Origin: Colius striatus
Taxonomy: Eukaryota; Chordata; Aves; Coliiformes; Coliidae
Assembly (NCBI RefSeq): GCF_028858725.1
Contig: NC_084790.1
Span: forward strand, 6,932,669-6,996,668
DNA: 64,000 nucleotides
Direction of reading: 5' to 3'
This document shows positions 49,501-61,500 of the stretch, one piece after another. The notes below the pieces were generated by a model. It was not told the origin of the DNA, did not search any database, and saw nothing but the letters and a program-made list of their open reading frames with translations. The position numbers were made by a program, and so were the translations under genes. The first letter of the stretch is position 1. Each line of letters begins with the position of its first letter.

Positions 49501-52500
49501 GCAGGTGACTCACCTCTTGCACACAGATGCCTTTCAAGGTTAGAGATTCCTTATCTGAGACTAAGAGACCCTTCCTTACCCAAGGTGATGAGATCCCCTT
49601 CTTCTGACAGATTCTTGGCAACTGACTGATAGCATATAGAATTAAGGCTATGATACATAACTAATCCATGTAGTTAGTATTATTATGAACATTGTATAGG
49701 TAATTCCATTAGACATAAACCATTGTTCAAGTCTGAGACTAAGACTGGACCCAGCTGCATCTGGGCTACAAAAGGAGTTTAGAAAGCAATGAGGTCCAAC
49801 CTCATGACTCAACAGGAGGGCCCTCTTACTCTTCGCGTCTTTGGTCTCTGTGTGAATCATTCTAACTCAATTTTCCTTTGTATGCTTTTTCCATGCAGTA
49901 ATTAATGTGGTGAACCTTGCCATCAAACCTATTACATGCCGTCAAACCACTGTTAAACTTTGTTAAATTTCATCAAAAACTTATTGAACTGTCAAATTGC
50001 TATTTTATCTCAATAGAATTTACTGCTGCTTTTCTGGCTGAGGTGCATTCCACTCATCCATGACAAATACACACCTAACAGTGACTAGCAACTACAGCCA
50101 TGAATTCACATGAGTGACTACCATCAGAAAGTGTGGTTTTGACTCCTTATTTCCACACTGTGCAAGACCTGAGAACACTTAATGTGACCCCTGCTTCTCT
50201 TCAGGGAGCATCAGCTGCACTTGTATGGAAGTAATCTTTAGTACTTATACCTCTTACACTAACTTCCTGAAGGACTGAACTCCTCCAGGAGCTACAAAAG
50301 CAAAGGCAGCTGTCAGTGGTTCCATCTCATCACGTCCACGGAGTGTATAGAACCCAGACACACAAACCTTTCTTCACCTAAGGGTGAAGAAAGAACCCCG
50401 GATTCATCTGAAATTTGCCACTGATATCAATGTGACTGGGATTTTTTGAAAGCAACCAAGAGACTAACAACCTGTGAAAGGGGAGAATGTTAACAAATCC
50501 ATTTCCTCATGAAGCCAACACTGGCATTCTGCTGGCTTCTGTTCCTCTTTCATTTCAATTCCCTACAATTTCTAGCAAGACATGAAGAGCATCCGTGTTG
50601 AATGCTGACAAACAAACAGCTTTCTGTCCCCTTGCAGGAGATGCAATTGTATCATATCCTCTTTACCTTTAAATAAGTCTTTCCTTAACTTACCTGAACA
50701 GCAGGAGGTGCTCCACCTGTCTGTACTTTGGGGGGTTGACTGTCATTAGCACTTGCTGGTTTCTTCTACAAAACAAGAGAAAGACATAATAAACATCACA
50801 AATGTTGACTATGAAAAGCCAAGTAAAACTGCAAACAAACAAAAAAAGGTACACTAAAAAAACACCCATTAGAACATTTTATACAAGTCATTCAGAAATA
50901 AATTTTCATAAATTTTCCCATGTAACTTTAATTCACAGAGACTTGTTTCATGACAGTTTTGCCTAGCCCAGAATGGGCTGAGTTCTCTTAAACTGTTTTA
51001 TGGACAATGCAGGAATTTGTGCTATTTCCTCTGGCAGAGCGACTCCATTTCAATTAACGGAGCAACAGTAATCGTACATTCTTTATTGAAAACTGTCAAT
51101 GAAAATAAGATGGGTAAGCTATTGCTGTACAGACATACCCTGAAGGCTAACACAAAAGGTAACATTGCACCTGAGGCAGGGAAGTAAATATAAAAACTTA
51201 AATGCAAAATGATAGTTTTTCTAGCTAATAATTATTCTTGCAACTGATACAAAACCATGGCAAAACAGTTTTTGACCAATGCAATGCCATTACTATCAAG
51301 TACCACTAAGTATTGCTGCAAAAACTCAGCAGTTGCTGAAATCACATCTAATGAAGCCTGGGAAAATAAGCAGTTGGTAACGAACAGGGCAATAAACATC
51401 ACATTTTTGGAGGCAGCAGATGGGTGAGACCTATTAATTAAATTAATTGGAAGCTCAAGACTTGTAACACAGCTGAAGCATTTTCACTCTACTATTTACA
51501 AGCAGAGAAGTCTGCAGAATGACCAGAGGTCACCAGCAAACTTGTAAGCAAACTCAGAAGCACCAGTTTTCAAATGATGGTACACTAGTTACTGTCACAG
51601 ACTGGGAGACTTCGAGACCTCTGTCATGAAGGTAATTCCACCTCCTGTTGTCTCACTGATTCAGCTTAAAAACGAGGAGTATCTTGAATAAAAAAATCTA
51701 CACATTTAACAGCCAAAATCCAGTCAGAGACAGTGACAGTGGGCCATCCTATGTCCATTTACATATGATGAATATCACATAAATGTGGCTTAATGGTACA
51801 GACTGACACAAAGTGGGATATTAACCACAAGGATTTAACATTTAATACTGGCTAGACTGGAGACAGTGACATCCAAGTAAAATTTCACAGTATGTTGCAA
51901 ACTTACTGTAGTACTGATTTTTCCTGTTAAAGGGATGTGTTTCAAGTATGGCTGCCTCTATCTGACAGTCCAGCCCAGGATCCCTTGCATGGTACTGAAG
52001 CCTAGTGCTGCCCAGTGCAAACTAGTGCTACCCAGTACCTATCTGCCCAGCTACTGAAGCCAGCCCAGTGCCTGGGGACCAGGGTCTATGCCCAAGCTGA
52101 AGGATGTGATTCCAAGTTCAATCAGCAGCAAAGCCAAACACATATCCCAGAGAGACACACACAGACACATGGGAAACTGACACAGGTGGCTACTGTGCTT
52201 TCAGCACTACCCACATCACACATCAGCACCCATTGCCACATCCCTCCAGCTGGGGTTGGCAGAGGCAGGTCACTAGTGAAAGTGATTTTTCTTTATACTT
52301 TTATATATGTTTAATTGATTGATTTTTGATCATTTTTTATCAATTAATTAATTAATCTTAAAATATGTTCCATTGTTTCATATAAGTTCATGCTCAGAAC
52401 AAGAATTTATTTCACTCTACTAGGTTTTATCCTAGCCCAGACTTGTGGCAAGAGGGAGGCTAGCCTTGTGCCTGAAATTTTTTAATATGTTGGTAGGCAG

Positions 52501-55500
52501 CATAAGGACATCTGTAAAGAAGTACTTCAACTTGTGGTTTTTGAGGGCAACATAGCTATGTTAGACATAGTCTTAGGTATTAAGGGTAAGTGGATTCTTT
52601 CAGCTCATGAGCACAGGCACAGCTGTAGACCACCAGCACAGCCTCTCTGTCCCTCCAGCACCCCTTCCAAGCCCCCCTCCTTCTGCTTTGTCACAGGTAC
52701 CCTGCTTGCTGCCTGGCCTGGCTTGCTGCTTGCTGCAACTCACATGCTCGTCCCATGGGCACCCCACACTGCTGGTCCCACAGTGCTGGTGCCCCTAAAA
52801 CCAGCACAGCCGCTCTGCCCACCCAGCAGCCCTGCCCACAGCTGGGGTCTGCACCTTGCCCACAGTGCAGCCCACCTGTGTCGGTGCACGGCTCACTCAT
52901 CCCACACACACAGACTCCACAGCACACATGTGGGTGCTTGGCTGGCACCCTGTCACAGCACTGACCCCCTCCCACACCCTGGGCTCTCAGGTTTCCAGCC
53001 TCACCCTTGGCTTTTCGCAGTTCCTCCAGAACCCATCCACCACTGACAGTGACCAGGGGACTAGTCAGTATGAGGAAATGATGCCCCTGATGGCAGGTGA
53101 CAAATCAGTGATGCACTACACTTCTGCAGAGACAGTATCAAGATGCAGAACACCTTTGCTTTTACCTCTAGTGCACGGAAGACTCGGTAAGAAGCAGCAG
53201 CCACAAATGCTTTGACTTTTAACTAAGTTACTAAGTTGTTTAAGTGCTACCTAAGAAAAGAAAAAAAAGAAAAAGAGCGGACCTCTGAAAAACGATCAGT
53301 ATTCTGGGTAAGCCTTCAGTACTACAGCCCTTGCTTTGCACCTTTGGTTCAGGACCTCATAGGTCATGGTGTTCAGGACTTACTTTCAGTATCTATGTCT
53401 AGTGTAACTATAATGCTCTGAAAAAACATAAGTATTTCTTTGTAGGAGTCTTTATGCCACCTATCAACATATTAAAAAACTTCAGGCACAAGGCTAGCCT
53501 CCCCACCACCCCAAGTCCAAACTAGGATAAAACTTAATATTGAGTGAACTAAATCTTTGTTCTGAGCATGAACTTACATTAATCAATTAGGCAGCATAAA
53601 CAAAAATCATTAATGCAAGAATCTATGTTTCATGGTAAGCTGAACAGCAATAGGGATAGAGGTAGTAGAGAGAGAAGAGGCAAGTAAGTTTTTCTCAAGA
53701 GCAGCAAAAGGCTGCTCTTTATGTGGAAAGTAAAGGCATCCCATCAAATAAGAATTCTGATTTATTGACAGTAGGCTAAATTCCATTTTAGTTTCCAGGC
53801 TTATCTTTCAACACTAATGTCTTTGTTATTTGTCCGTTAGTAGATTTGTCAAAGTAGAAAAACTGGCCACATCATACTACTAGGTTTGTCCTTCTTTTTC
53901 TCTTATTAAAATAATGTTATGTGCTTGCCAGCACTCTCTCCACAACACTCCCTTCGGGCAAACCAGCTCTGACACCCTTTATCAACAAACCCAGCAGAGC
54001 TTTTTCCATCTTTTCTCACTCTAAGAAGGGCAAGAGCTTTTTTTTTTTTTCCACTGTGACAGTCTCAGACACGATCAGCTGAGGAATCTCCTTGCAGCAG
54101 TACTCATGCCTCACTTCCCAAACTGATAAAAACAGCGCTAATGAATTATCAAAGCATGAATTAGAAGAATCAAGAACCTGTACAGAATTGTATGTGAAGG
54201 AATAAAAGTTGTGACATACAGGTACTTACAGTCTACACTTCAAAACAAACAGTCAAAGCATTGTTTCAGAATGGAATATTAATTCCCCCATGTTTATAAA
54301 GGGGAGATATCCTTTTGATAAGTAGATTTTCTAAGAGAAGACATGCATTAAGATTGGTGTCTAGAAATATAGATTAAATGTTTACTTTGGATTGTAACAT
54401 TCAAGTGTTCACTATTGCAATAAGAATGCACACAGTACAGTTGTTTTAAGAAAAAATGAAAAATCACAAGAGGAAAGAACGTGCCATCTCTGTCTTGGAA
54501 ATGACTTTGGCAACCATAAGCAGCTTTTCAGGCTTCACCTCTAAATCCTTCATTCAAGAATTGCTTTAGCAGCATTCATCTCTGTTTCTTCCTACGATAA
54601 GAAGAGCCTTGTATCATAGCAGCATCCAACAAGTACCAAAACTTAATGGAAGTAACACTATTTTTCAACTCTTTTTTTTTTGCACCTTGGCACAGAAGAA
54701 CCAAAACAGAAAAGAAAGGAAAAAAGCTGGTGATGTATCCCCCAGAATTCCATCATTCTTTCACCAAGATTGGGCCACACTCCCCTGCAGCCACCATGTT
54801 CTCCAAGCATGTTGGGGCAGAAGGGGAGGCATCCCCAGCCAAACCCCTGGTGCTTTGTGCAGGGAGAAAAAACACTCAAACAATACAGATTAAAAAATAT
54901 TAATTTGGTACCAAAGTAGAAATAATCTTACAAAGCTCCAGGCAAAGTTACATATGTACCTCCATAATTCAGACCAGTAGCACCACCCTGAAAGATTTTT
55001 ACCAGTCATATGCCCCTGGAGTTACTAATGCTTCTTCTGGATAATGAATCCTGCATGACAAGCATCAGGATCAAATGCTATCACTGAAATCCTGATGTTA
55101 GAGCAAAGAAAAAAATCTAAAAGGGCCATAATGCCTCATCGCCAATCATCACTGTCATCCTGTCAAAGTAAAGAATTTATTTCCTTTTAGATAAAGAATA
55201 ATGAGCTAGCAAGCAGCACATACTTTGTCTACACTGCTGTAAAGTACAACTTGAAATGGCAGGGTGTGTTAGGGAGGGTCATTTCATACCAATTCTAGTT
55301 AAATATGGGCCCACTCCAAACTGGTGCTTTCAATTCCTGGAATATATGGCCCTGTCTTCCTTTTAATATCACATTTTTACATTCAGACACCAATAATGAA
55401 AAGGCTAGATTTTTATACTGATACAGAAGCCTTCTTTGCTAAGCCTCTCTATGACAGATTACATGCAGTTATTAACAAAGGCATGCATCCATTTAAAACT

Positions 55501-58500
55501 GAGAAGAGGGTATTTCAAAGCACAATTACATACACAGAATTTGGTTTGCATCCATCTTATGAGTCATACACATGGTCACGTATTAAAGCACACTGTGCGC
55601 CATGGGCAGCCCTCTGAAGGGTATTCAAAAACAGGACAGTAGGACCATGCAAGTCATTGCAACACAAGACCTGCCTTACGGAGTCTGGCTAAGCTTCACA
55701 CATCCAATCTTCCTGTCTCTAGCAGTAGCCAACAGCAGACATAAAAGAAAACTAGTGATGTAGAAATAAGTTGGTTACTTGTTGATAATCCTTCCAAATA
55801 CTCTTCCTCTCAAATAGATCTCCATATCTGAGTGGATGTAAAGCTTCAGTAGTGCTGCTGAAATGAGGCCAACTACTATGATGGTGTCTTTCCTTTGCTA
55901 ACATACATTAGGTAATGAAGTGGAGGAGATTAATCTTTCCAAGAGCAAAATGGCCCTGTGAAGTAGGATCTCACAGTCCTGTCCCTTCCAAAACTCATGT
56001 ACAACTTTTCTCTCTCATGATAGGTGCAATGGCATTGAGTGTTAGTGCAACTAATGCTACTAAGTATCTACCACATGCTACTGTGAAGGATCAGGGTTGA
56101 AAGTAAAACAGGTATATATGGCCTTAAGACCATATTTTATGTTTTGTTTTCAGAAACTGAACAGACTAAGTTCCCAAAGGAAGAATTGTAACCTTAGTAC
56201 TGTGGTAAGCTTTATGCTTCTAGCCACTGAGCAGAAGAAAGGATGGACCCTTGGGAAGAGAAGCAGGGAAGGACTTAATGCATCTTCCCTTACTCTCAAG
56301 GCTAGTCAGCCAACAAACAGAATGGAGGTTGCTGGAAACAGCTGCTGAACTCATCTGCTGTGTCTCTCTTCCAGCCAGTCAGAAAGCTCTAGCTGCGTGC
56401 CTTCACTGTCAGCCACTCCAGCATTGTACAACACAGTGCATTTTAGAAGGGTCATTTTTAAGTGAGGAGGGGATGGAAGCTGAAGCTGCCAGCTACGCTA
56501 CTGATAACACGCAGGAAGGGAGGCCTGCTGCACAATGCAGAGGTAAAGGCTCATTGCCTTCGTTGGGTTCATGGCACAGCTGCAAGGATCAGCTTGGGCT
56601 CAGTGACCTGGTTTCTCTTCTCTTTTATTGACCAGCTGGATGATCCTTAGTCAGTGAAATCCAGCTCTGTGCTTCAGCAGCTCCCCTTCATTTCATCTAT
56701 GGCACTCTAGTCTCCTTTATACAATACTTTAAGATCTAAGGATGGAAGTACTGCATGATACTTAAGCAGTAAGTAATTTGCAACTTCAAGATTGTGTACT
56801 TGCTGAAGAAACAGTCTTAGAAACGAACGTCTCTTGGTACAACATAAAGTGCATGTACTCCCTGCTATAATTGCATGTAATTCCAAAAGTAAAGTGTTAT
56901 TAAATAGATCACCTTGACACTGGTCATTCCTCACTCTTTTAAGGCATTATTATTGTATTGTATTACAATGCTAGAAATAGAAAAATATTACGGAGCCATT
57001 TAATCACAACACCTCTGTGCAAGTGCATGTCTTATCAATCAAGTTTCTATTTACAGCAAATCTGTTGTGCTTTTTGCAACTTACTTTAAAGTCTCCAAGA
57101 AGAAAATACTTGAGAAGCCTATTCTATCCCCTAACAATACTGATTTTGAGTTCTCCCTGATGTTGTGGCTCATTAGCATCCCCTACTCAAATCTGTGTCG
57201 AGCCTTTCCTTTACAAAGTTTTATGCTTCTCTCACTCCTTCAGGACTACATATCCAAAGAATCTGAGACAGGGAGTATCTTGTTATTTTTAGTTAATCAA
57301 TGAGCATACAGGCTTTTAAAATTTTCCCTTCAATATGAACTCTTCAAAGACTTTTGTATTTTCTAGTCATTTTTAAAGTACATTACCAAACCTTCCTAGA
57401 CAAGGTTATCCATAGAGACATTATAAATTTTTGCTTCAAAAATTGAACACTACAGGAATAACCTCCAACTGTCAAACAAAAATGTAGCATAGCAGGCTCT
57501 TAAGAAAGCTGTAAAAAGATTTTGAGGTGCCATCTCAACTCCTTAAAAAAATCAGGGTGTTCAGGCAGTTGATGTGAATCATGGTGGAGCTAATGCCATT
57601 ACACCAGCCCAAGAAAAAGTGGCCTACTTTCACTTTTAAGCATTGTGAAGTCAAGGTAATTTGCAAGAGAAAACACATAAATAGTATTCTAAGGACACAA
57701 AAAGCAAAAGCATCAGGATGATAAACTTAGTAACAGCCCTCTTTTGCTAGACAGAAAAAGGCCTTCTCAGTGAGAGGTCAGAAACAGGAACTCCACAACC
57801 CAAACTACAGGCTTCAACTCACACACCTCCCACAAAGAACTTAGCACTTCTATATTAAGAGCAACAATGTGCAGCCAAAGAATTTGGCATTAAACTAAGA
57901 TTGTATAAAAGAACAATACTATTTAAGAAAAAAACTAAACTGTCTAGAGAGGAAAGGAGGAACCTGTTCCCAGGTTAGACAAGCATTCCTTGGTATTTGG
58001 ACAGGAAATGAAGGTAATTGCTTTAATCATATACTTCAGAGGATGGTAATAAAAGGGTTCACTGGCCTAGATTTGCAGTACAGTTAAACACATCACAGCT
58101 TAGATAAAGTTATTTTCCAAATAGCTTCTATTATAAATGAAGCATCAGGTACACCTATTTCTGCCTTCCCTATATCAACAACTGACATTTGAAGCCAACA
58201 AGTAGACAACTACTAACACATCTCTATGAATTCTTCTCTGAATTTGCTCTCACCCTTCCCTGGGGAAGCACTGCTCCTGTGTGAAGCAGTAGGGGCTGTT
58301 GGGGAACTAAAAGTCAGCACTAGCACCTTCTCTTTGCAGTACCAGCCTGATTCACTGCTGGACATGAGGACTTACCTCTCAGTGGCTAACAGGGCTTGTG
58401 GCTGCTGGGAGAGAAGTGACCCTTTCCCAATACCAATCCAAACACTGCCTGCAACCTATATAGCTTCTGACTAAATGTTGAAAATTGCTGCTATGATCAG

Positions 58501-61500
58501 GCTATAAAATTGTGTAAACTCAATGCTGTAACGCAGCAAGGAGTTTTGAACTGAAAATATCAGTTCCTGACATGGCAGTACCTTGGAAAATAAGGAGTTT
58601 TTTTCTAAAATACAGTGCTGACCACATATTTACAAGTGTGTCAGGAGATGGCCCAGACATGCAACATCTAGGTATGAACCTGAGTTTGCATCTTTGGAAA
58701 AATAGCCAGGACACAGATAAGGTGGAAAGCTTCACAGGGTACTCTCACTTCATCCATATGTCTGGACTTCGAAAAAACTGGACCATCAGATGTGTCTCAC
58801 AGTGTACCTGCACTGCAGAACAAACACATTCACAGAGACCATGTCCACCAATACTATGTGCAAGGAAAAAGATAAATAAATAATTTCAGTAGGCTGCTCA
58901 GCAGCACAATACAAAACTACGTTCTCAGAGGGAACACCAAGTGACTAAAGTCAACACTCAGTTACCTGAAAACTTCACTATCAAAAGACAAAAATCTGTA
59001 TACCATGAAATTCATGACCAAGTTTTCTTCTTAATATGTTCAAACACTTGAATTTACCTCTGCCACTTCTGCTTTCTTCTCTTCCGATTTGGAAGAAGCT
59101 CCACTTGCCTTCTTGTCACCATGCTGTAAGTAGACAAAATAGATGCGGAGTTATCAAGATCTTAAATTACACCTTCTAAGTACAGAAATTCCCAAACATC
59201 TTAGTGCATGTACTATTCCTTTCACCTACCACACTAAAATAGAAGGGAGCATTCTACGCTTTCCTTCTCCCTAATAGACATGATGGACAACCTGCTGGAC
59301 AACTTCAACTGAAATCAGAGTTGCAAAGTCATGACTTCCAAGGCAGTATACGTAACATGACTATTCTCATGAAAAGTTCTGGAAGATAATCATCTTGTCA
59401 CTCCTTCCTCACCAGCACAGCACTCTCCAGTACTGGCTTTGGAAATGCTGTCAGTCCCATGGGGTTCAGCAGAAACCCGACAATCCATAGAGAGACCAAC
59501 GTGACGCATGCAGTCATGAATGAGCACCTGCTCCAACATCTGGACTTCCTTCACATACATTAAAATGCTCATTATGGCCAGTCGTCCTCATCTGGAAGAA
59601 AGCTAGAATTCTGCTGCTGATACACAAAAAAAGAAATGCTGTTAACAGTTCAGGCACAGGTGCACGTTACGAAACACAGTTCTTCCAGGTTCTCCAAACC
59701 TTCTCTGTCTTTCATTCCCTCCAAGACTTTTAACCTCTTGCCTTCATCTCATTTGCTTTTCATACCATTTGCTCCCAAGACCCGACAATGTACAGAAAGA
59801 CAAGAGTTTATTCAGCATGCACACTGGCACTCAGTACACGCTTTATTTACTCTCTACATCTCTGAAAAGTGGGAACACGGTGTCTCAGAAAAAATCTTTC
59901 TTTAAAGCATGTAAAAAAGAAGTAAAAAGCAAGAAGTTTTACCAGGAACATAAAAGGCAAAATAATATAGCTATTATCTAATATCTCAGCTACTGTAACT
60001 TCCCACAGCAATTGTGACATCTGGGAATGAGGATTTGTGTCTGGTTTGTTTTGTTAAATAAAGGCAGGAGATGATTTGAGACCCATTTATTCCCTCCTGT
60101 TTTGAGGACTGAGCAGCAGGAGGTGAAGCATGCTAACCCACTCAAGTAATGAGCTCCTACAGATTTTTCGTTACATGGCTATAGGGAGAAAGTAATGATC
60201 CATGTATCATTACACCATATTCCACCAGAATGTGTTCAAGCACATCAGCAGACAGGCTGGGAAAATAGTATAGCTGAACGAACAAATAAAACTAAAAAAG
60301 CTGCATGTCTCTAATCTGTTTCCCTTGTGGCAGTACATGGCAGAAATTTCAATATTTGTTTCAGATAACCTCTAATAATTCAAGTTTTTAAAATGAGTTT
60401 AGGCATGCTAAGATACAAGTTTAAAAATTGGAAGTGCTATTCTCATACTCCAATTGTGCCTCCTCAGAGGGAAAACAAGCGCCATAGGTTGTCCTTTTGA
60501 GTAAGAAATTAATTGATGCCCTGCCCCATGATGGTACTTTCAGTATAGACACAATTAACCCAGTTATCTGTGCTTTTTACTGAAACAATAAAAGCACACC
60601 ACACAGATACCAGTAAAGCAGCATCAGTGAGCAAGCTCTTACTGACAAAATAGTAACTCTAGAGCCAGCACTGCCCAGCAAAACTCTGTTGTGCAGACAG
60701 GGCTCTGTTCCTAAACAGATACTCAGGGCATCACAACACCCTTAATCCAGCCAATTCAGATAATAAAGCAAGCACATCTTCCCGCACATTGCATGTATTT
60801 TACTGCTTCTTTACTCGTGGACATAGCTTTAAAAGAAGCAACTTCAATAAAAGCATAGATTTTTTTTTCATTTATTAAACTGAACTATAGAATGCAGGAG
60901 CTTCACTCGGTTCCCACTGAATGTCTCAGACTGTGATCAGGACCAAATCTGGTGTCACCCTTCCTCCCTAAGTCCATCTCATTTTCACACTAAGAAAACC
61001 TGGACCAGATAGAATACAATGCTAATAAGGCACATAGTTCCAGCACTATGAAGAAAGGGACAGGCTGTGTCCAAGCAGATGGATGGAACTTGGGGTGCAC
61101 CTCTCAGGTGGCAAGGCTTCTGCATTTGCCCACCTCACCAGAGACCTCTCTCTTCCCAGACCCAGTGTGGGAGGGTCAAGTACTTGGGGGATTCTCCTAA
61201 CCACTCTTCACACAGAACACCAACTCCAAGGCCCTGAGAGACACCAACATGGCTTCATTGGCCAGAGAGGACAAGGAATGGACCAGGAAAACGGACCACA
61301 ACTTTGCAACTGCTAAACTGAAGTCAGAGAGAGTTTAAAAACCCATTCACTGTTTCCTCCATAAGGCTTTGTCAAACAGCACCTGTAATAATGACACTTT
61401 GACTTAAAGACCAGCTACTTCAACAGTGGGAACAAAGCACATTTGGCCCAATTAAAGTAATTTTTTGGTTGGAGTCACACAATGTGTACACGTCAAGCAC

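Larger units (their letters stand above)
31728..50693 (-). other. CAST: CAST intron 3 (19 kb)
   Basis: The largest intron in the model. It contains a 101-bp tandem duplication (33257-33456), a long CR1 (38020-39781), a poly-A run (43833-43852), a CpG-dense patch (44341-44545), a CR1 3' piece (47957-48550) and a dispersed repeat copy (49732-49815). Outside these I recognised nothing; small alternative CAST exons could be missed here. Confidence 0.6.

Noticed and set aside
52534..53046. 170-codon Pro/His-rich plus-strand open frame
   Set aside because: It coincides with the GC-rich core of the foldback element. Its length follows from low stop-codon density in CA/CC-rich DNA; no domain is recognisable.
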